From: an uncultured Alphaproteobacteria bacterium
Lineage (GTDB): Bacteria > Pseudomonadota > Alphaproteobacteria > UBA11222
Assembly (NCBI GenBank): GCA_947258435.1
Contig: CAMYID010000023.1
Coordinates: 186,001-250,000 of the forward strand
Direction of reading: 5' to 3'
DNA: 64,000 bases
Each line of letters opens with the position of its first letter. The first letter of the stretch is position 1. The notes beneath the pieces are model-generated. The model did no database searches. It was given only the letters and a program-made list of their open reading frames with translations, and was not told the origin of the DNA. A program made the position numbers and the translations under genes. Positions 48,313 to 57,913 of this stretch are shown in pieces.

Positions 48313-49213
48313 GCACAAATTCGCCAATCCGGTCGATCGCCTGGCTGGCCTGCGGCAGATAGGGAGCGAAGAGATGCCAGACATGCGGCATATCATCCCA
48401 AACCTCAATCTCCGAAACGACGCCCGCCGCTTTCGCCTTCTCATGACAGCGGCGGCTGTCATCGAGCAGGGTTTCCGCATCCCCCACATGAAACAGCAGC
48501 GGTGGCAGACCGGAAAAATCCCCGTAAAGCGGCGAACCCAACGGCGTTTCCTGTGGCTTGCGCCCCTGAAGATAGGCCATAACCAGCGCATCCATCGCAT
48601 CACCGCCAGCAATCGGGTCGACATCGGCGCGGGTTTTCATGGTTTCACCCGTATGAGCCAGATCGGCCCAGGCAGAGATCGGAATAGCAGCGGTTGGCAG
48701 CGGATCGCCCGCATCACGCAATGCCATCATCGTGGCAAGCGTCAGACCGCCGCCAGCGCTGTCACCGGAAACAAAACTCTTGCGCGCGGCGGAAGGTCCG
48801 CTCGGCCCGTTCTGCAGCATCCATTTAAAGGCTTTGGTCGCATCTTCCACCGGTGCCGGAAATGCATGTTCGGGCGCCAAACGATAATCGACCATCAGAA
48901 CCGCGCAGCCCGTCGCCTTCGACAGGCGCGAAGCAAGTGCCCCGTGGCTGTAAAGCCCGCCAGCCATATAGCCACCGCCATGCAGATACATCAGCCGCCG
49001 GTCCTCATCACTGTCAGGGTGGCTGTGCCAGGCGCAGGGCACCCCGTCGACAGTGATATTCTCAACCGTGCCGCTGACCTGCATCGTCTCTTCTGAGACT
49101 TTTGCATAATCGTCGAATGACGTCCGCAAATTGGCTATCGGGTCGTCGCCGCCCCCTGCCCGCATCACTTTCCGGATATGATCGCATACTGCCTGAGTTT
49201 CCGCAGAAGGCAT
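48299..49213 (-). CDS. Alpha/beta hydrolase, hormone-sensitive-lipase type
   Basis: A 304-aa carboxylesterase-like enzyme. The oxyanion motif LHGGGYMAGG, the nucleophile elbow SGDSAGGGLTLA, an Asp in HVGDAETLLDD and the His in PHVWHLFAP form the HSL-family triad. The natural ester is unknown. ATG 49213 has GGGAG about eight bases upstream; the track ORF adds 26 unsupported codons. It is the first gene on the minus strand after the electron-transfer operon and may be cotranscribed with the BKACE gene. Confidence 0.9.
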   Translation of the reverse strand: MPSAETQAVCDHIRKVMRAGGGDDPIANLRTSFDDYAKVSEETMQVSGTVENITVDGVPCAWHSHPDSDEDRRLMYLHGGGYMAGGLYSHGALASRLSKATGCAVLMVDYRLAPEHAFPAPVEDATKAFKWMLQNGPSGPSAARKSFVSGDSAGGGLTLATMMALRDAGDPLPTAAIPISAWADLAHTGETMKTRADVDPIAGGDAMDALVMAYLQGRKPQETPLGSPLYGDFSGLPPLLFHVGDAETLLDDSRRCHEKAKAAGVVSEIEVWDDMPHVWHLFAPYLPQASQAIDRIGEFVRAHS

Positions 49214-49352
49214 CCTGTCTCTCCCTGGATTGTTTTGTTGGTTTGTTTGGCGCTTATGTTGACGGATGTACGCCCCCGTCCGCAACGACAAATCGCCCCC
49301 GCAGCCCTATTTACCCGCTGACACAGCAGATCATCGCCCCCGGAAATGAAAC

Positions 49353-49382
49353 AGGGTACCCCGCGAATTTGCGCGATACCCT
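49353..49382 (-). terminator. Possible terminator of the multiheme operon
   Basis: On the minus strand AGGGTA-t-CGCG-caaatt-CGCG-ggg-TACCCT forms a two-part stem-loop followed by GTTTCATTT, about 60 bases after the last stop of the operon. A second hairpin, GTCGGG/CCCGAC (49388-49407), precedes it. The stem has bulges and the T tract is interrupted. Confidence 0.42.
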
Positions 49383-49444
49383 GATTGGTCGGGCAAAAGC
49401 CCCCGACTGGTTTCAGACGCGCCGCATGTGACGGCACGGCAGGA

Positions 49445-52400
49445 TTAGTTGGGTATCGGCTGACTTTGCAAATCCATCGGCAATCCCAGCGCACCAAGCT
49501 TGCGCCGCGGGCCCGCATCAGGTGCCTGATCCGTATCATCGCGGCGCGCTTCGGGACGCGGCTGGAACCGGTCCTGCTCCACCTCATCGGTCACGAAATA
49601 AGGATTGCCATCGGGCCCGATATAAAGCCGCTTCTGTTCTTCAAGTGTGAAGGGGCGCGAACCGAGCCGTCCGAAAACCGCGATCTGCCCACCGGTTTCA
49701 TCAACGCCCCGATCCCGGTCAAGCCCCTTGGACAACGACGTCGCCGGCCAGCGTGTTTCACGCCAGGCAATCAACTCAGGCTTGGGTTCGGGACTGAAAC
49801 CGTAAAAGCGCGGCTGACTATCGGGCGATGTCAACTGAATGACCTTAAGGCCATTCACCCCATCGGCGACATAGGCAAACAGTGACGCATTGGTCGATCC
49901 GACCACCACATCACGGGCATCGCTTAACGCACCGTCGGCGGTGTATTTCTGGTAGACCGTGGGCTTTTCGGCATTTTCGATATCGATGATCGCCAGCCCT
50001 TCGCTGCCCGCCGCCACATAGGCATAAGTCCGGGCAAGATAGATCCGCTGCGCATCGGCCAATGGTGCCAGCGCCCCGTCAACATGGCGCGGTGCCTGCG
50101 GGTCCGTTACATCGATAACCTCAAGCCCTTTTGCCGTACTGACGAACAGATAGCGGAACTGCAGCGCGGTTGCACGGGGATCCTGCATCGGGATCTGCGC
50201 AACAAGCTGTGGCTTCAGCGGATCAAACATCGACAGCACAACGATATCGCGCGGCGTTGCGATATAGAAATAACTGCCTGCAATCGTGATATGGCGCGCG
50301 CCGTCAAGCACACCGTTCTCATTCCAGGTAAGCGCGCGTTCAAAGAAATTATTGCGCGGCTCCCCGTCAGCCAGCGTTGTGACATCGACAACGATCAACC
50401 CTTCCTCGCGGTCGGTGATGAAAGCATAGCGATAAATTTCGTGCATTTTCTGCTCCTGATTTGTCTTCAGGATCAGATCGCCCTCATTGAGATCGATGTT
50501 GATATTCTGATTGGTCGGCAGTGCAACGCAACTCGCATCGCGCGTTTCCAGATGGGTGTCGTGCCCTGGCGCAGCAAATGGCGCGGTGATGATGCGATCC
50601 GAAAAGCCCTTATTGGCAATCGCATTCACATCATAGGCCTGAAAGCCGTTTTTGCCTTCGGCGATGAACACATATTCACCGCGCAACATCAGACACCCCA
50701 CATTGCCCGCTTTCTGGGTGTAGGCTTCGGGTAGATTGCGTTGCCGGTCCAGATGCTGCTGGTACCAGTCGGGATAGGCATATTTGTGCAGATAGCTGCC
50801 CAGTACCGCCTGCGGTTCGTCCCACTCGGTCACGCGCACCGCTTCAAAGCCGCCTTCCGCGCCGACATAGGCGTTGAAACCGACAAGATTCACGAAATTG
50901 GTCCCGTGCAGCATAAGCTGCGCCATGATCGCATTATTGTCGTTGGCTTCCGACAAATGACAATCGGTGCAGGTCTTTGTTTCCGTCTTCCGCGCGGTAT
51001 GCGGGAAATGCGGCGCAAAAGCCTGACTTGAATAGCCCGAAGCGGCAATCGGCGGCTGCTGAACGTAAAGACGTTCGCGATTGATATTGGTCGAAGACAG
51101 TACCAACGCAGAGGACGACCGGATCGGAGCGATCGTGTTGCCTTTCACCGTTGCATTAATCCCGAGCTGGAACATCTGATCACGGACAACCTGCGGATTA
51201 TAGGTCGCATAGTTCCGCGTTTCCCCGCCTTCAAAGTGATTGCGCGCGGTTTTCCAGTTTGCCTCGATCGGCAGATGGCACCCGGCGCAGCTCGTCGTCC
51301 AGGAGAGATGGCAGGTAAAACACTCCATCTCCTCATCCTTGTGGGCAAGGTTCTCGGGCGACACACCGGGCCCCCAATCGAACGGCGCATCGGCGGTGCC
51401 CAATTTCGACATCAGCTTGGCGCGTGCCGCCTTGGCATTGAATTCCTTGTGTCCGGGGTCAACGCTGTCCTTGACGAGCGACAATTCCCATTCCAGATCC
51501 CCGTCAAGCATCGAGCGCTGATAGAGCTTGCCATCCACCCACTGAAAGCGGCGCTTGCCGAACGGCGTATAGCTCAGCGACAGATCCTTGCCTTCACCTT
51601 TGGCGGCCGGTCCGCTGGTCCGCAATGAGGGATAACGTTGCGCCGTGCCGTGGCAATCGTCACAACGGATTTCAATCGCCGCTGCCGCCTCGCCATACAG
51701 ATGCCCGTCGCCGTGCACATCCTGCTCGAAATGGCAATCCACGCAATGCATGCCCTTTTCCAGATGGATAGATTTCATATGCACCGCTTTCTGGAACTTA
51801 TCGGGATCGTCGGGATCAACGATATTACCTTCCGCATCCAGCAGATTGCCCTTGCGGTCCTTCTTGAAAATCGCGCGGAAATTCCAGCCATGGCCGTGAT
51901 AGTCGGCAAATTGCGTATTCTTGAGCTGTGGATTAAGCAGCGACACATCCTTAAGGAAATCCGGATCGGACCATTTGCCGCGGATTACCGCCCCTTCAGG
52001 ATTGCGTTCAAGCGCTTCATGCTGCTCCGCATTTGTGGGATAGCGCTGCTCCTCAGGCCACATGAACGGCGCATCGGATTCATAGTCCCACATGGTGTAA
52101 CCAAGATAGGAATTCACAAAGATATTCGGCTGATGCATGTGGCAGTTCATGCATTGCGCCGTCGGAATGGCGCGGGTGAATTCATGCTTGAGCGGATGCC
52201 CGGGCTCATCCTTGGGGATCGTCGGATCAACCGTCTGCGTCAGCCCTGTATTGCCATATTGCGCATAGGGCCCGGAATTATAGGGATCGCGGTCATTCGC
52301 ATAGGGCACATGGCATGCACCGCAGCCCGATGTGCGGAAATCGCCCGGATTATCATTTGTGCCCAAAAACCACATGAAGGGGTCATTAAGCCGGGTCTTG

Positions 52401-53323
52401 TGAATATTGATAAGCGGCACCGCGATACGCAGCCCCGTTCCCGGTCCCCGCATCGACTGGCGCAGATCGGGGCGGCCGGGCTCCTCCAGCCGCTGAATAA
52501 GGCCAAGGGAGTTTGGAATCGCAATTTCGGGAAACTGCGTGACGATATTGCGCCCGCCGCGTTCAAACACCCGGAAGATATCAGCCGGCGGCGTGACCTC
52601 CCAGGCCGGCAACGGCAGCAGGAAGGGGCGCACGCCACGTGCCTCCATTTCCGGGGTGACAGGACCAAGAGCGGTAATTTTCGCCGCCGTACCGTCCATG
52701 TCATACGCTTCGCCAAGGATATAATTCTTATATGGCAGGATACCGTTGTTATAGGCCGCCCCGCCCCACAACAATGCGCCTGTCGCCATGATCGAGCGTT
52801 TGGCTTTGGCGATAATTTCCGCATGGCAATTGCCGCAGGCCAGATGCGCAATACGGTAATCGCTGGGATTGACGAAACGCACATATTCCGATGCTTCCGC
52901 ATTCAGCAGCGTAAAGCTGCCCTCCGGATTGGCGCTATCGGGATAGTGCCAGGTCAGCGGCAGGGTCGGGCGTACATGGGCGCGTTCCTGGGCCGCGAAA
53001 TATTGCGTATCGCCCTGATGCGATCCATCCGGTTTATAAATACTGGCATCGCCCCCATGGCAATCCGCACAGCCGATGACTACTGCGGGATTGCGGTGCA
53101 TCGTTGCCGCATCTGTCGCGGTATGACAGCTTTCGCAACCTGCGCTTTTCTCTGCGGCCTCCTCACGGGTTTGCCGCGCAGGAGCAGGCGGATAGTCGGG
53201 ATAATCGATCTTCTGCGGCTTTTCACCCCCTGCCGCAAAGACAGGATCCGCAGCAAGCATGCCGACCCCAAGCCCGAGCAGCAGGGTCAAAAACAGCCAA
53301 TTCGTCTTTCGCAGCAAGGGCAT
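49445..53323 (-). CDS. Secreted decaheme c-type cytochrome with C-terminal LVIVD repeats
   Basis: A 1292-aa exported protein. Residues 1-30 form a signal peptide (LFLTLLLGLGVG, ending VFA). Ten CxxCH heme sites lie between about 63 and 789, from CESCH through CADCH, CGNCH, CGACH, CMNCH, CVDCH, CDDCH, CFTCH, CAGCH to CTDCH. From about 880 to 1190 there are LVIVD-type repeats (LIVVDVTTLADG, LEVIDVTDPQAP, LAIIDIENAEKP) that should form a beta-propeller. The charged C-terminus has no anchor. The ATG lies two bases after the barrel gene stop, so translation is likely coupled. A heme wire joined to a propeller suggests a terminal or surface cytochrome, but its redox partner is unknown. Confidence 0.88.
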   Translation of the reverse strand: MPLLRKTNWLFLTLLLGLGVGMLAADPVFAAGGEKPQKIDYPDYPPAPARQTREEAAEKSAGCESCHTATDAATMHRNPAVVIGCADCHGGDASIYKPDGSHQGDTQYFAAQERAHVRPTLPLTWHYPDSANPEGSFTLLNAEASEYVRFVNPSDYRIAHLACGNCHAEIIAKAKRSIMATGALLWGGAAYNNGILPYKNYILGEAYDMDGTAAKITALGPVTPEMEARGVRPFLLPLPAWEVTPPADIFRVFERGGRNIVTQFPEIAIPNSLGLIQRLEEPGRPDLRQSMRGPGTGLRIAVPLINIHKTRLNDPFMWFLGTNDNPGDFRTSGCGACHVPYANDRDPYNSGPYAQYGNTGLTQTVDPTIPKDEPGHPLKHEFTRAIPTAQCMNCHMHQPNIFVNSYLGYTMWDYESDAPFMWPEEQRYPTNAEQHEALERNPEGAVIRGKWSDPDFLKDVSLLNPQLKNTQFADYHGHGWNFRAIFKKDRKGNLLDAEGNIVDPDDPDKFQKAVHMKSIHLEKGMHCVDCHFEQDVHGDGHLYGEAAAAIEIRCDDCHGTAQRYPSLRTSGPAAKGEGKDLSLSYTPFGKRRFQWVDGKLYQRSMLDGDLEWELSLVKDSVDPGHKEFNAKAARAKLMSKLGTADAPFDWGPGVSPENLAHKDEEMECFTCHLSWTTSCAGCHLPIEANWKTARNHFEGGETRNYATYNPQVVRDQMFQLGINATVKGNTIAPIRSSSALVLSSTNINRERLYVQQPPIAASGYSSQAFAPHFPHTARKTETKTCTDCHLSEANDNNAIMAQLMLHGTNFVNLVGFNAYVGAEGGFEAVRVTEWDEPQAVLGSYLHKYAYPDWYQQHLDRQRNLPEAYTQKAGNVGCLMLRGEYVFIAEGKNGFQAYDVNAIANKGFSDRIITAPFAAPGHDTHLETRDASCVALPTNQNINIDLNEGDLILKTNQEQKMHEIYRYAFITDREEGLIVVDVTTLADGEPRNNFFERALTWNENGVLDGARHITIAGSYFYIATPRDIVVLSMFDPLKPQLVAQIPMQDPRATALQFRYLFVSTAKGLEVIDVTDPQAPRHVDGALAPLADAQRIYLARTYAYVAAGSEGLAIIDIENAEKPTVYQKYTADGALSDARDVVVGSTNASLFAYVADGVNGLKVIQLTSPDSQPRFYGFSPEPKPELIAWRETRWPATSLSKGLDRDRGVDETGGQIAVFGRLGSRPFTLEEQKRLYIGPDGNPYFVTDEVEQDRFQPRPEARRDDTDQAPDAGPRRKLGALGLPMDLQSQPIPN

Positions 53324-53325
53324 GA

Positions 53326-55776
53326 TCAATACGCCAGTGTCAGGTTCGCAAGGATTGTGTAGAAATGCTCGTCATCGGTCTGATAGAGCGCTTTGAAGCC
53401 GTCATCGGCAATCAGTCCGGCATAGGACAGCCGGAAGACGATATTCTGGCTCATCAGCGGGCGATAGATTGCCGACGCGGACAAATCCCAACCGATCCCG
53501 GTATCGATTTCACCCTGGTTTCGGACAGTCTCCAACACATCGGGTTCATTGAAATCAAGCCGGTTGAAGTTCGTCGAAATCCGCAACTGTGGCAGAACGT
53601 CAAAATCGGTCCCGATGCCCAACAGGCGTATACCGGGGTTAACGAAATTGGACTGCCCATGCTCCTTCGAAGCCCGCAAATCAGCAAGCAAGCCGTTACG
53701 TGGTGAAAGCGTTACCCCACCGCCCCCGATAAGCGGGATGTTCTGGCGTATCCAGAAGCTTGTGTCGGCGCCGGCAAACTGCGGATTTTCAAAGATCGCG
53801 GAAAAGCCTTCCGAACGCTGATCAAACGGATCGTCATCGCCGCTTGCATAAAGCGCCGAACCGCGCAGCCGCATCCAGCTATAGTCAATCGAGGGTTCCG
53901 CCGCCAGGAAATAGGCGCGGATGTCACTATCCTCATCGGTAAAGGACGAGCCACGCTCTTCACCCAGCGCGTAATAGCCCGAGACCGACAAGTTCAGCCG
54001 GCCGAAATGGCCATCGCCATTATAACCCAGATAGGTCACGTCATATTCACGCGGCCGCTCAAGCCCCAGTGACGCCGGCCGCTGAATGAAATCGTTATCA
54101 TCGAAGAAGAAGCTTTCCTCGCGATTACGATTATAGGCAATCGTTGCCTGACTGACGAAGCCCAGAACAGGGAAATCCTGATAGTACAGGTTCGCAAGGA
54201 AGGTATCGTCCTCGCGATTGTCCTCGCTAATATCGTTCAGGCCGCTATTGGTGTCTTTCTCCAGCCGCCTGATCCAGGCCAGATTATACTGGAAGATGTT
54301 ATTGTTCCGCGTACCAAAGAAGCGGACGCCAAACTGATTGTCCTGGAACAGGAAACCACGGAAATCAAAGTTGAAAGGCTGAATTCCGACACGGATTGAG
54401 TCAAAGTCATAACGATCCGACACATTGCGGATATGGTAATCGACAAATGCTTCCTGCAACCCGATATGCTTATCCGAACGGTCGGTCCCGCGATCAGGTG
54501 CGCGCTTGAGAATGCCAAGCTCTTCGACTTTCACATAATTATAGTTGAAAACGGGTGTCAGCCGGAATTCCCAATCCGGTGGCTTATAGGCGGTGTTGCC
54601 CTTGACGATCGTCAGGTTCGTAATCAGATTCTGATTGAAGACAGTCTGATCCGGATCACCGAACAAGTCGTTCCGATCCCGACGCTTTGTCGTCGCGATC
54701 CCGAGCGGCACCGGGAAGGCCCGCGGTTCGTAAATCGTATCTGAAATAATGTTCAGCAGCACAAACCAATCATCGAAGATCGGCTTATCCCCCTTCAGAA
54801 CATTATTGTTGTACGGATCGTACCATTTCCCCTTGATGCCCAGCCCCTCAAGCAGGCGCCAGCGATCAGGTATCGGCACCAGATCAACTTCCCGATTATC
54901 GAGATAGCGCATCAGATCCTGAAATGTCCGCGGCAAACCCGATGGCGGCGCGATACCTTCACGCGCACGCGCATCCCGATCTTCGGGGACCGTACCGTCA
55001 AGCTCATCTGCGCCGCTCTCTCCGGGTCGGCGGCGCGCCTGCGCCAACTGATCTTCAGCACGGCCGATATAAGGGTTATAGCCCGGCACGACGGTGAATG
55101 GTGGCTGATAGCTTGCCACCGGTTGCCGGTTTGGAGCGGTATCCGCGGCCCCTGACTGTGCCTGCAGAAATGCCGGCGCTTGTGCCACGGCTGCCGGCCG
55201 TGAACCAATCGCGCGCGCCCAGTCGGTATTGTCCGGCTGTGCCTGCGGTGCCGTGACGATCGGCGCGGGGGGCATGGCCGCAACCGGCATTTCTACGGGC
55301 TGCACGGGGGCTGGTTGCACGGGGTTCGGCTGCGCATAGCGCGGTATCTGTTGAACATATGCCGGCTGGCTGTAAGTCGGCTGGCTGTAAGTCGGCTGGT
55401 TATAGGCTGGTTGCGCCTGCTGGCCGTAATAATTATTTGCCGCCGGATAAGCTGTTGCCGGAGACGCATCGTAGGGATTGTATCCGGTCTGCGGCGCATA
55501 GCCTTGCTGCTGCGTATAGGCCGGCTGTGGATATCGTGCCTGTGGCGCGGGTGGGGAGTAAGCCTGCGGTGCAGGTACGGCACCGCGCGAATAGCCGGAG
55601 TTGTACCCCTGATAAGCGGCACCACCCTGATAACCGGCCGCCTGCCCCACGCCCGCTGGCGTACCGGCAGTTACCGGTACGCCATATTGATTGAGTGCTT
55701 CCTTACCCGCAAAAACCGGCTGCAGTGTGCCGACCAGAATTGCCGCAATACCAACCGACGCGCTGAGGGATTTCAT
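53326..55776 (-). CDS. Outer-membrane beta-barrel protein with a Pro/Gln/Tyr-rich N-terminal region
   Basis: An 816-aa protein. After a signal peptide (MKSLSASVGIAAILVGTLQPVFAG) comes a low-complexity stretch to about residue 200 rich in Tyr, Gln, Pro and Ala, including a repeated YSQPT unit. From about 300 the sequence alternates hydrophobic and polar residues with many aromatic turns and ends LANLTLAY, as in outer-membrane barrels. Its position directly before a decaheme cytochrome gene recalls MtrB/PioB porins, which sheath multiheme cytochromes, but I see no assignable porin family. ATG 55776 with GGGAAA upstream gives the signal peptide; the track ORF adds 57 unsupported codons. Confidence 0.82.
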   Translation of the reverse strand: MKSLSASVGIAAILVGTLQPVFAGKEALNQYGVPVTAGTPAGVGQAAGYQGGAAYQGYNSGYSRGAVPAPQAYSPPAPQARYPQPAYTQQQGYAPQTGYNPYDASPATAYPAANNYYGQQAQPAYNQPTYSQPTYSQPAYVQQIPRYAQPNPVQPAPVQPVEMPVAAMPPAPIVTAPQAQPDNTDWARAIGSRPAAVAQAPAFLQAQSGAADTAPNRQPVASYQPPFTVVPGYNPYIGRAEDQLAQARRRPGESGADELDGTVPEDRDARAREGIAPPSGLPRTFQDLMRYLDNREVDLVPIPDRWRLLEGLGIKGKWYDPYNNNVLKGDKPIFDDWFVLLNIISDTIYEPRAFPVPLGIATTKRRDRNDLFGDPDQTVFNQNLITNLTIVKGNTAYKPPDWEFRLTPVFNYNYVKVEELGILKRAPDRGTDRSDKHIGLQEAFVDYHIRNVSDRYDFDSIRVGIQPFNFDFRGFLFQDNQFGVRFFGTRNNNIFQYNLAWIRRLEKDTNSGLNDISEDNREDDTFLANLYYQDFPVLGFVSQATIAYNRNREESFFFDDNDFIQRPASLGLERPREYDVTYLGYNGDGHFGRLNLSVSGYYALGEERGSSFTDEDSDIRAYFLAAEPSIDYSWMRLRGSALYASGDDDPFDQRSEGFSAIFENPQFAGADTSFWIRQNIPLIGGGGVTLSPRNGLLADLRASKEHGQSNFVNPGIRLLGIGTDFDVLPQLRISTNFNRLDFNEPDVLETVRNQGEIDTGIGWDLSASAIYRPLMSQNIVFRLSYAGLIADDGFKALYQTDDEHFYTILANLTLAY
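55373..55417 (-). repeat. Tandem 15-bp repeat coding for YSQPT units
   Basis: The plus-strand unit CGGCTGGCTGTAAGT occurs at 55373-55387 and 55388-55402, with a diverged third copy after it. It is in frame within the barrel gene and adds five residues per copy, so copy number could vary between strains without shifting the frame. Confidence 0.8.
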
Positions 55777-55792
55777 AAAACGATTTCCCACC

Positions 55793-57910
55793 CTATTTCC
55801 CCTCACATACGTTCTGCTCACGGGACCCGAGGAATGGCGCGAACGGACAGCTGACATAACGCAGGCGCACCCCGTTCGGTCGCAAGCCATCCGCCCTGAC
55901 CGCCGAGGGCGCATTGCCGACCCCGTTAGCCAGCGCCACACCGGCATTGTGCAGACCGAGGAAAGAGATCATATCATCCTGGTCGACGCCATCGCCCGAC
56001 ACACCGATCCCACCGACAAGCACACCATTCTTGAAAATCGGGACACTGCCGGGGAAGATCTGCAACCCGTTCGCCAGCGGATTAAGCCCCGAGGTTACCG
56101 ACCGGATCGGCGAACAGCCAAACCCCGTATCATTGACAAACCCGTCCCCGTCGGGATCGAAATCCGGCACACCGTCACCGGTAATATCAATATTCAAATT
56201 CAGCACAAACAGAATGTGATTGAGGATGTTTGGCACAACCAGATCAAGCTGCATACCGGTCGAGAACGGGCTCCAGTTGCCAATCGGCCGGCTGAGCGGC
56301 CCCGGTCCGTTCGTATCCACCCCGTCTGGGAAGAAGGGCCGCGACAGGTTGCCGCCCGACCGGTCGGCAAAGGCGATTCCATCACGTAATGCATTCGGAC
56401 CGATGAAGGCCTGCACCTGGCGTACATAATTCGGAATATTGTAATTATGCCCCGGGATAAGCCCGTTCAGCGTATTTGCGGTGAGCTGAATAACAGGGAA
56501 AACCTGCGGGTTCTCAAGATTTGCTGCCGCATTGGGGCTGGAAATCAAGGCCGCAGTCCGTGCCTTCTGCAGTGACACATCGATGCCGAATAATGGCCCG
56601 TCCGGTGTCCTGGCCTGACCAAGCACCTGCCCTTCGGCATCCACGACCGATACGGTGACCTGAATGAAGCTCTGTAACGGCCGCCGGATCTGCGCACGAC
56701 CGCTAAACGCTACCCGCAGCGCATGGCCGATGATCGTCGACACGTCATTGACCGTCAGATTCTGACCGCCATTTGGCGCACCGGCAATAATCGGGAAGTA
56801 AGGGACATCCGCCCCGCTGACCAATAAAAACGGATTAACCCCGGTGATGTTGACGACATTTGTATAGGCCGCGCCGTCAGTGGCGGTATTGATCGCCCGG
56901 ATACCGGATGCAGAAGTACCGTAAACCTGCCCGGCAATCGGCGCGCCATCGGTGTAACCGGTGACAGCGACGAAGTTCGCAGGCGTCGGTGCGGGCGCCG
57001 TTGCCGGCGTAGTTACCAATGCGCGTGTATCCACATCGGTGTAGCGGAAAGACTTTCCTTCGACGAAAATTCTGTCGGCGCGAATATTGCGCGGCGCGCC
57101 GAACCCGACCGTCCCCGCAATTGCAATGATTTCATCGGGATTACTGTCGATATTGCTGGTTACAGTATCCAGGCCGTAAATGCCGTCTGCCACGATGCCG
57201 ATACCGCCAACCGGCACGCCGCCCTTGTAAAGCGGCAATCCACCCGGATCGGCAGACAGCCCCAGGGGCGAGCGCTTGGGTCCGCGGAACTGATCCGCCG
57301 GAACCGGTGCCGCGGCATTGATGAAACGCCGGCTCAGATCCGAACAGGGCAACTGACTGAACTGCACACCGAACAACGGACCGCTTGGCGCAAAATCTTC
57401 CCCCGGATTGAAATGCTCCTGCACGATCTGGCTTGCCGTGCGGGTCGTAAAGGCATTGCCCCCTGACGACAGATAGGCCCCGGTAATCGCTTTTGCGATT
57501 GCCCCAAGGCTTGCGGGCACAACCCCGGCCAGGCCGTCAATCCCGGTACCGATTGCCCGGCCTGACGTGACTGTTACCGTCGCCGGGGCGCCCGGCATCT
57601 GATACACCGCCAACACATTACCCACACGATCGACAACCGCGATTGTCGCGGGCAACCCGCGAACATTGGCTTCCTGCTGCGCCTGCGCGACGATCTGATT
57701 GACATCGGCAATGGTCAGATTTTGTGCAACTGCCTTGTCTGTCGCGGCCCAAACCCCGCAGACAGCCAGCATGACCGCGACAAAGCCAAGCGCACGGCCA
57801 GCCAGGGCGGAGATAGAACTGAGCTTTTTCATGCCACGATTCATCCTGCTCTCACTTGCCCTCGCATCAAGATGATGCATTCCGTTCCTCGCTTCACTGA
57901 CGATCCCCAT
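55793..57910 (-). CDS. Secreted protein with two HbpS/GlcG-like (DUF336-type) modules and a calcium-type loop
   Basis: Up to 705 aa. A signal peptide is visible around LGFVAVMLAVCGVWA, ending near KAVAQ. Two modules share the HbpS/GlcG plan: LTIADVNQIVAQAQQEA ... ATIAVVDRVGNVLAVYQMPGA with VGGIGIVADG, then LTVNDVSTIIGHALR ... VTVSVVDAEGQVLGQARTPDG with VGGIGVSGDG. Both carry long insertions. In the second, DITGDGVPDFDPDGDGF resembles DxDxDG calcium loops. HbpS binds heme, so a heme-related role is possible but unproven. The ATG at 57910 has AGGAA at good spacing; ATG 57844 would give a cleaner signal peptide. There is no CxxCH. Confidence 0.78.
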   Translation of the reverse strand: MGIVSEARNGMHHLDARASESRMNRGMKKLSSISALAGRALGFVAVMLAVCGVWAATDKAVAQNLTIADVNQIVAQAQQEANVRGLPATIAVVDRVGNVLAVYQMPGAPATVTVTSGRAIGTGIDGLAGVVPASLGAIAKAITGAYLSSGGNAFTTRTASQIVQEHFNPGEDFAPSGPLFGVQFSQLPCSDLSRRFINAAAPVPADQFRGPKRSPLGLSADPGGLPLYKGGVPVGGIGIVADGIYGLDTVTSNIDSNPDEIIAIAGTVGFGAPRNIRADRIFVEGKSFRYTDVDTRALVTTPATAPAPTPANFVAVTGYTDGAPIAGQVYGTSASGIRAINTATDGAAYTNVVNITGVNPFLLVSGADVPYFPIIAGAPNGGQNLTVNDVSTIIGHALRVAFSGRAQIRRPLQSFIQVTVSVVDAEGQVLGQARTPDGPLFGIDVSLQKARTAALISSPNAAANLENPQVFPVIQLTANTLNGLIPGHNYNIPNYVRQVQAFIGPNALRDGIAFADRSGGNLSRPFFPDGVDTNGPGPLSRPIGNWSPFSTGMQLDLVVPNILNHILFVLNLNIDITGDGVPDFDPDGDGFVNDTGFGCSPIRSVTSGLNPLANGLQIFPGSVPIFKNGVLVGGIGVSGDGVDQDDMISFLGLHNAGVALANGVGNAPSAVRADGLRPNGVRLRYVSCPFAPFLGSREQNVCEGK

Positions 57911-57913
57911 CGG

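Noticed and set aside
47680-49096. Rightward ORFs of 300 and 339 codons over the BKACE and esterase genes
   Set aside because: They are antisense to enzymes with intact catalytic motifs and show no domain.
51638-53362. 574-codon rightward ORF inside the decaheme-LVIVD gene
   Set aside because: It lies antisense to a gene with ten intact CxxCH sites; its translation is Ile/Arg/His-rich with no domain, a usual shadow of high-GC codons.
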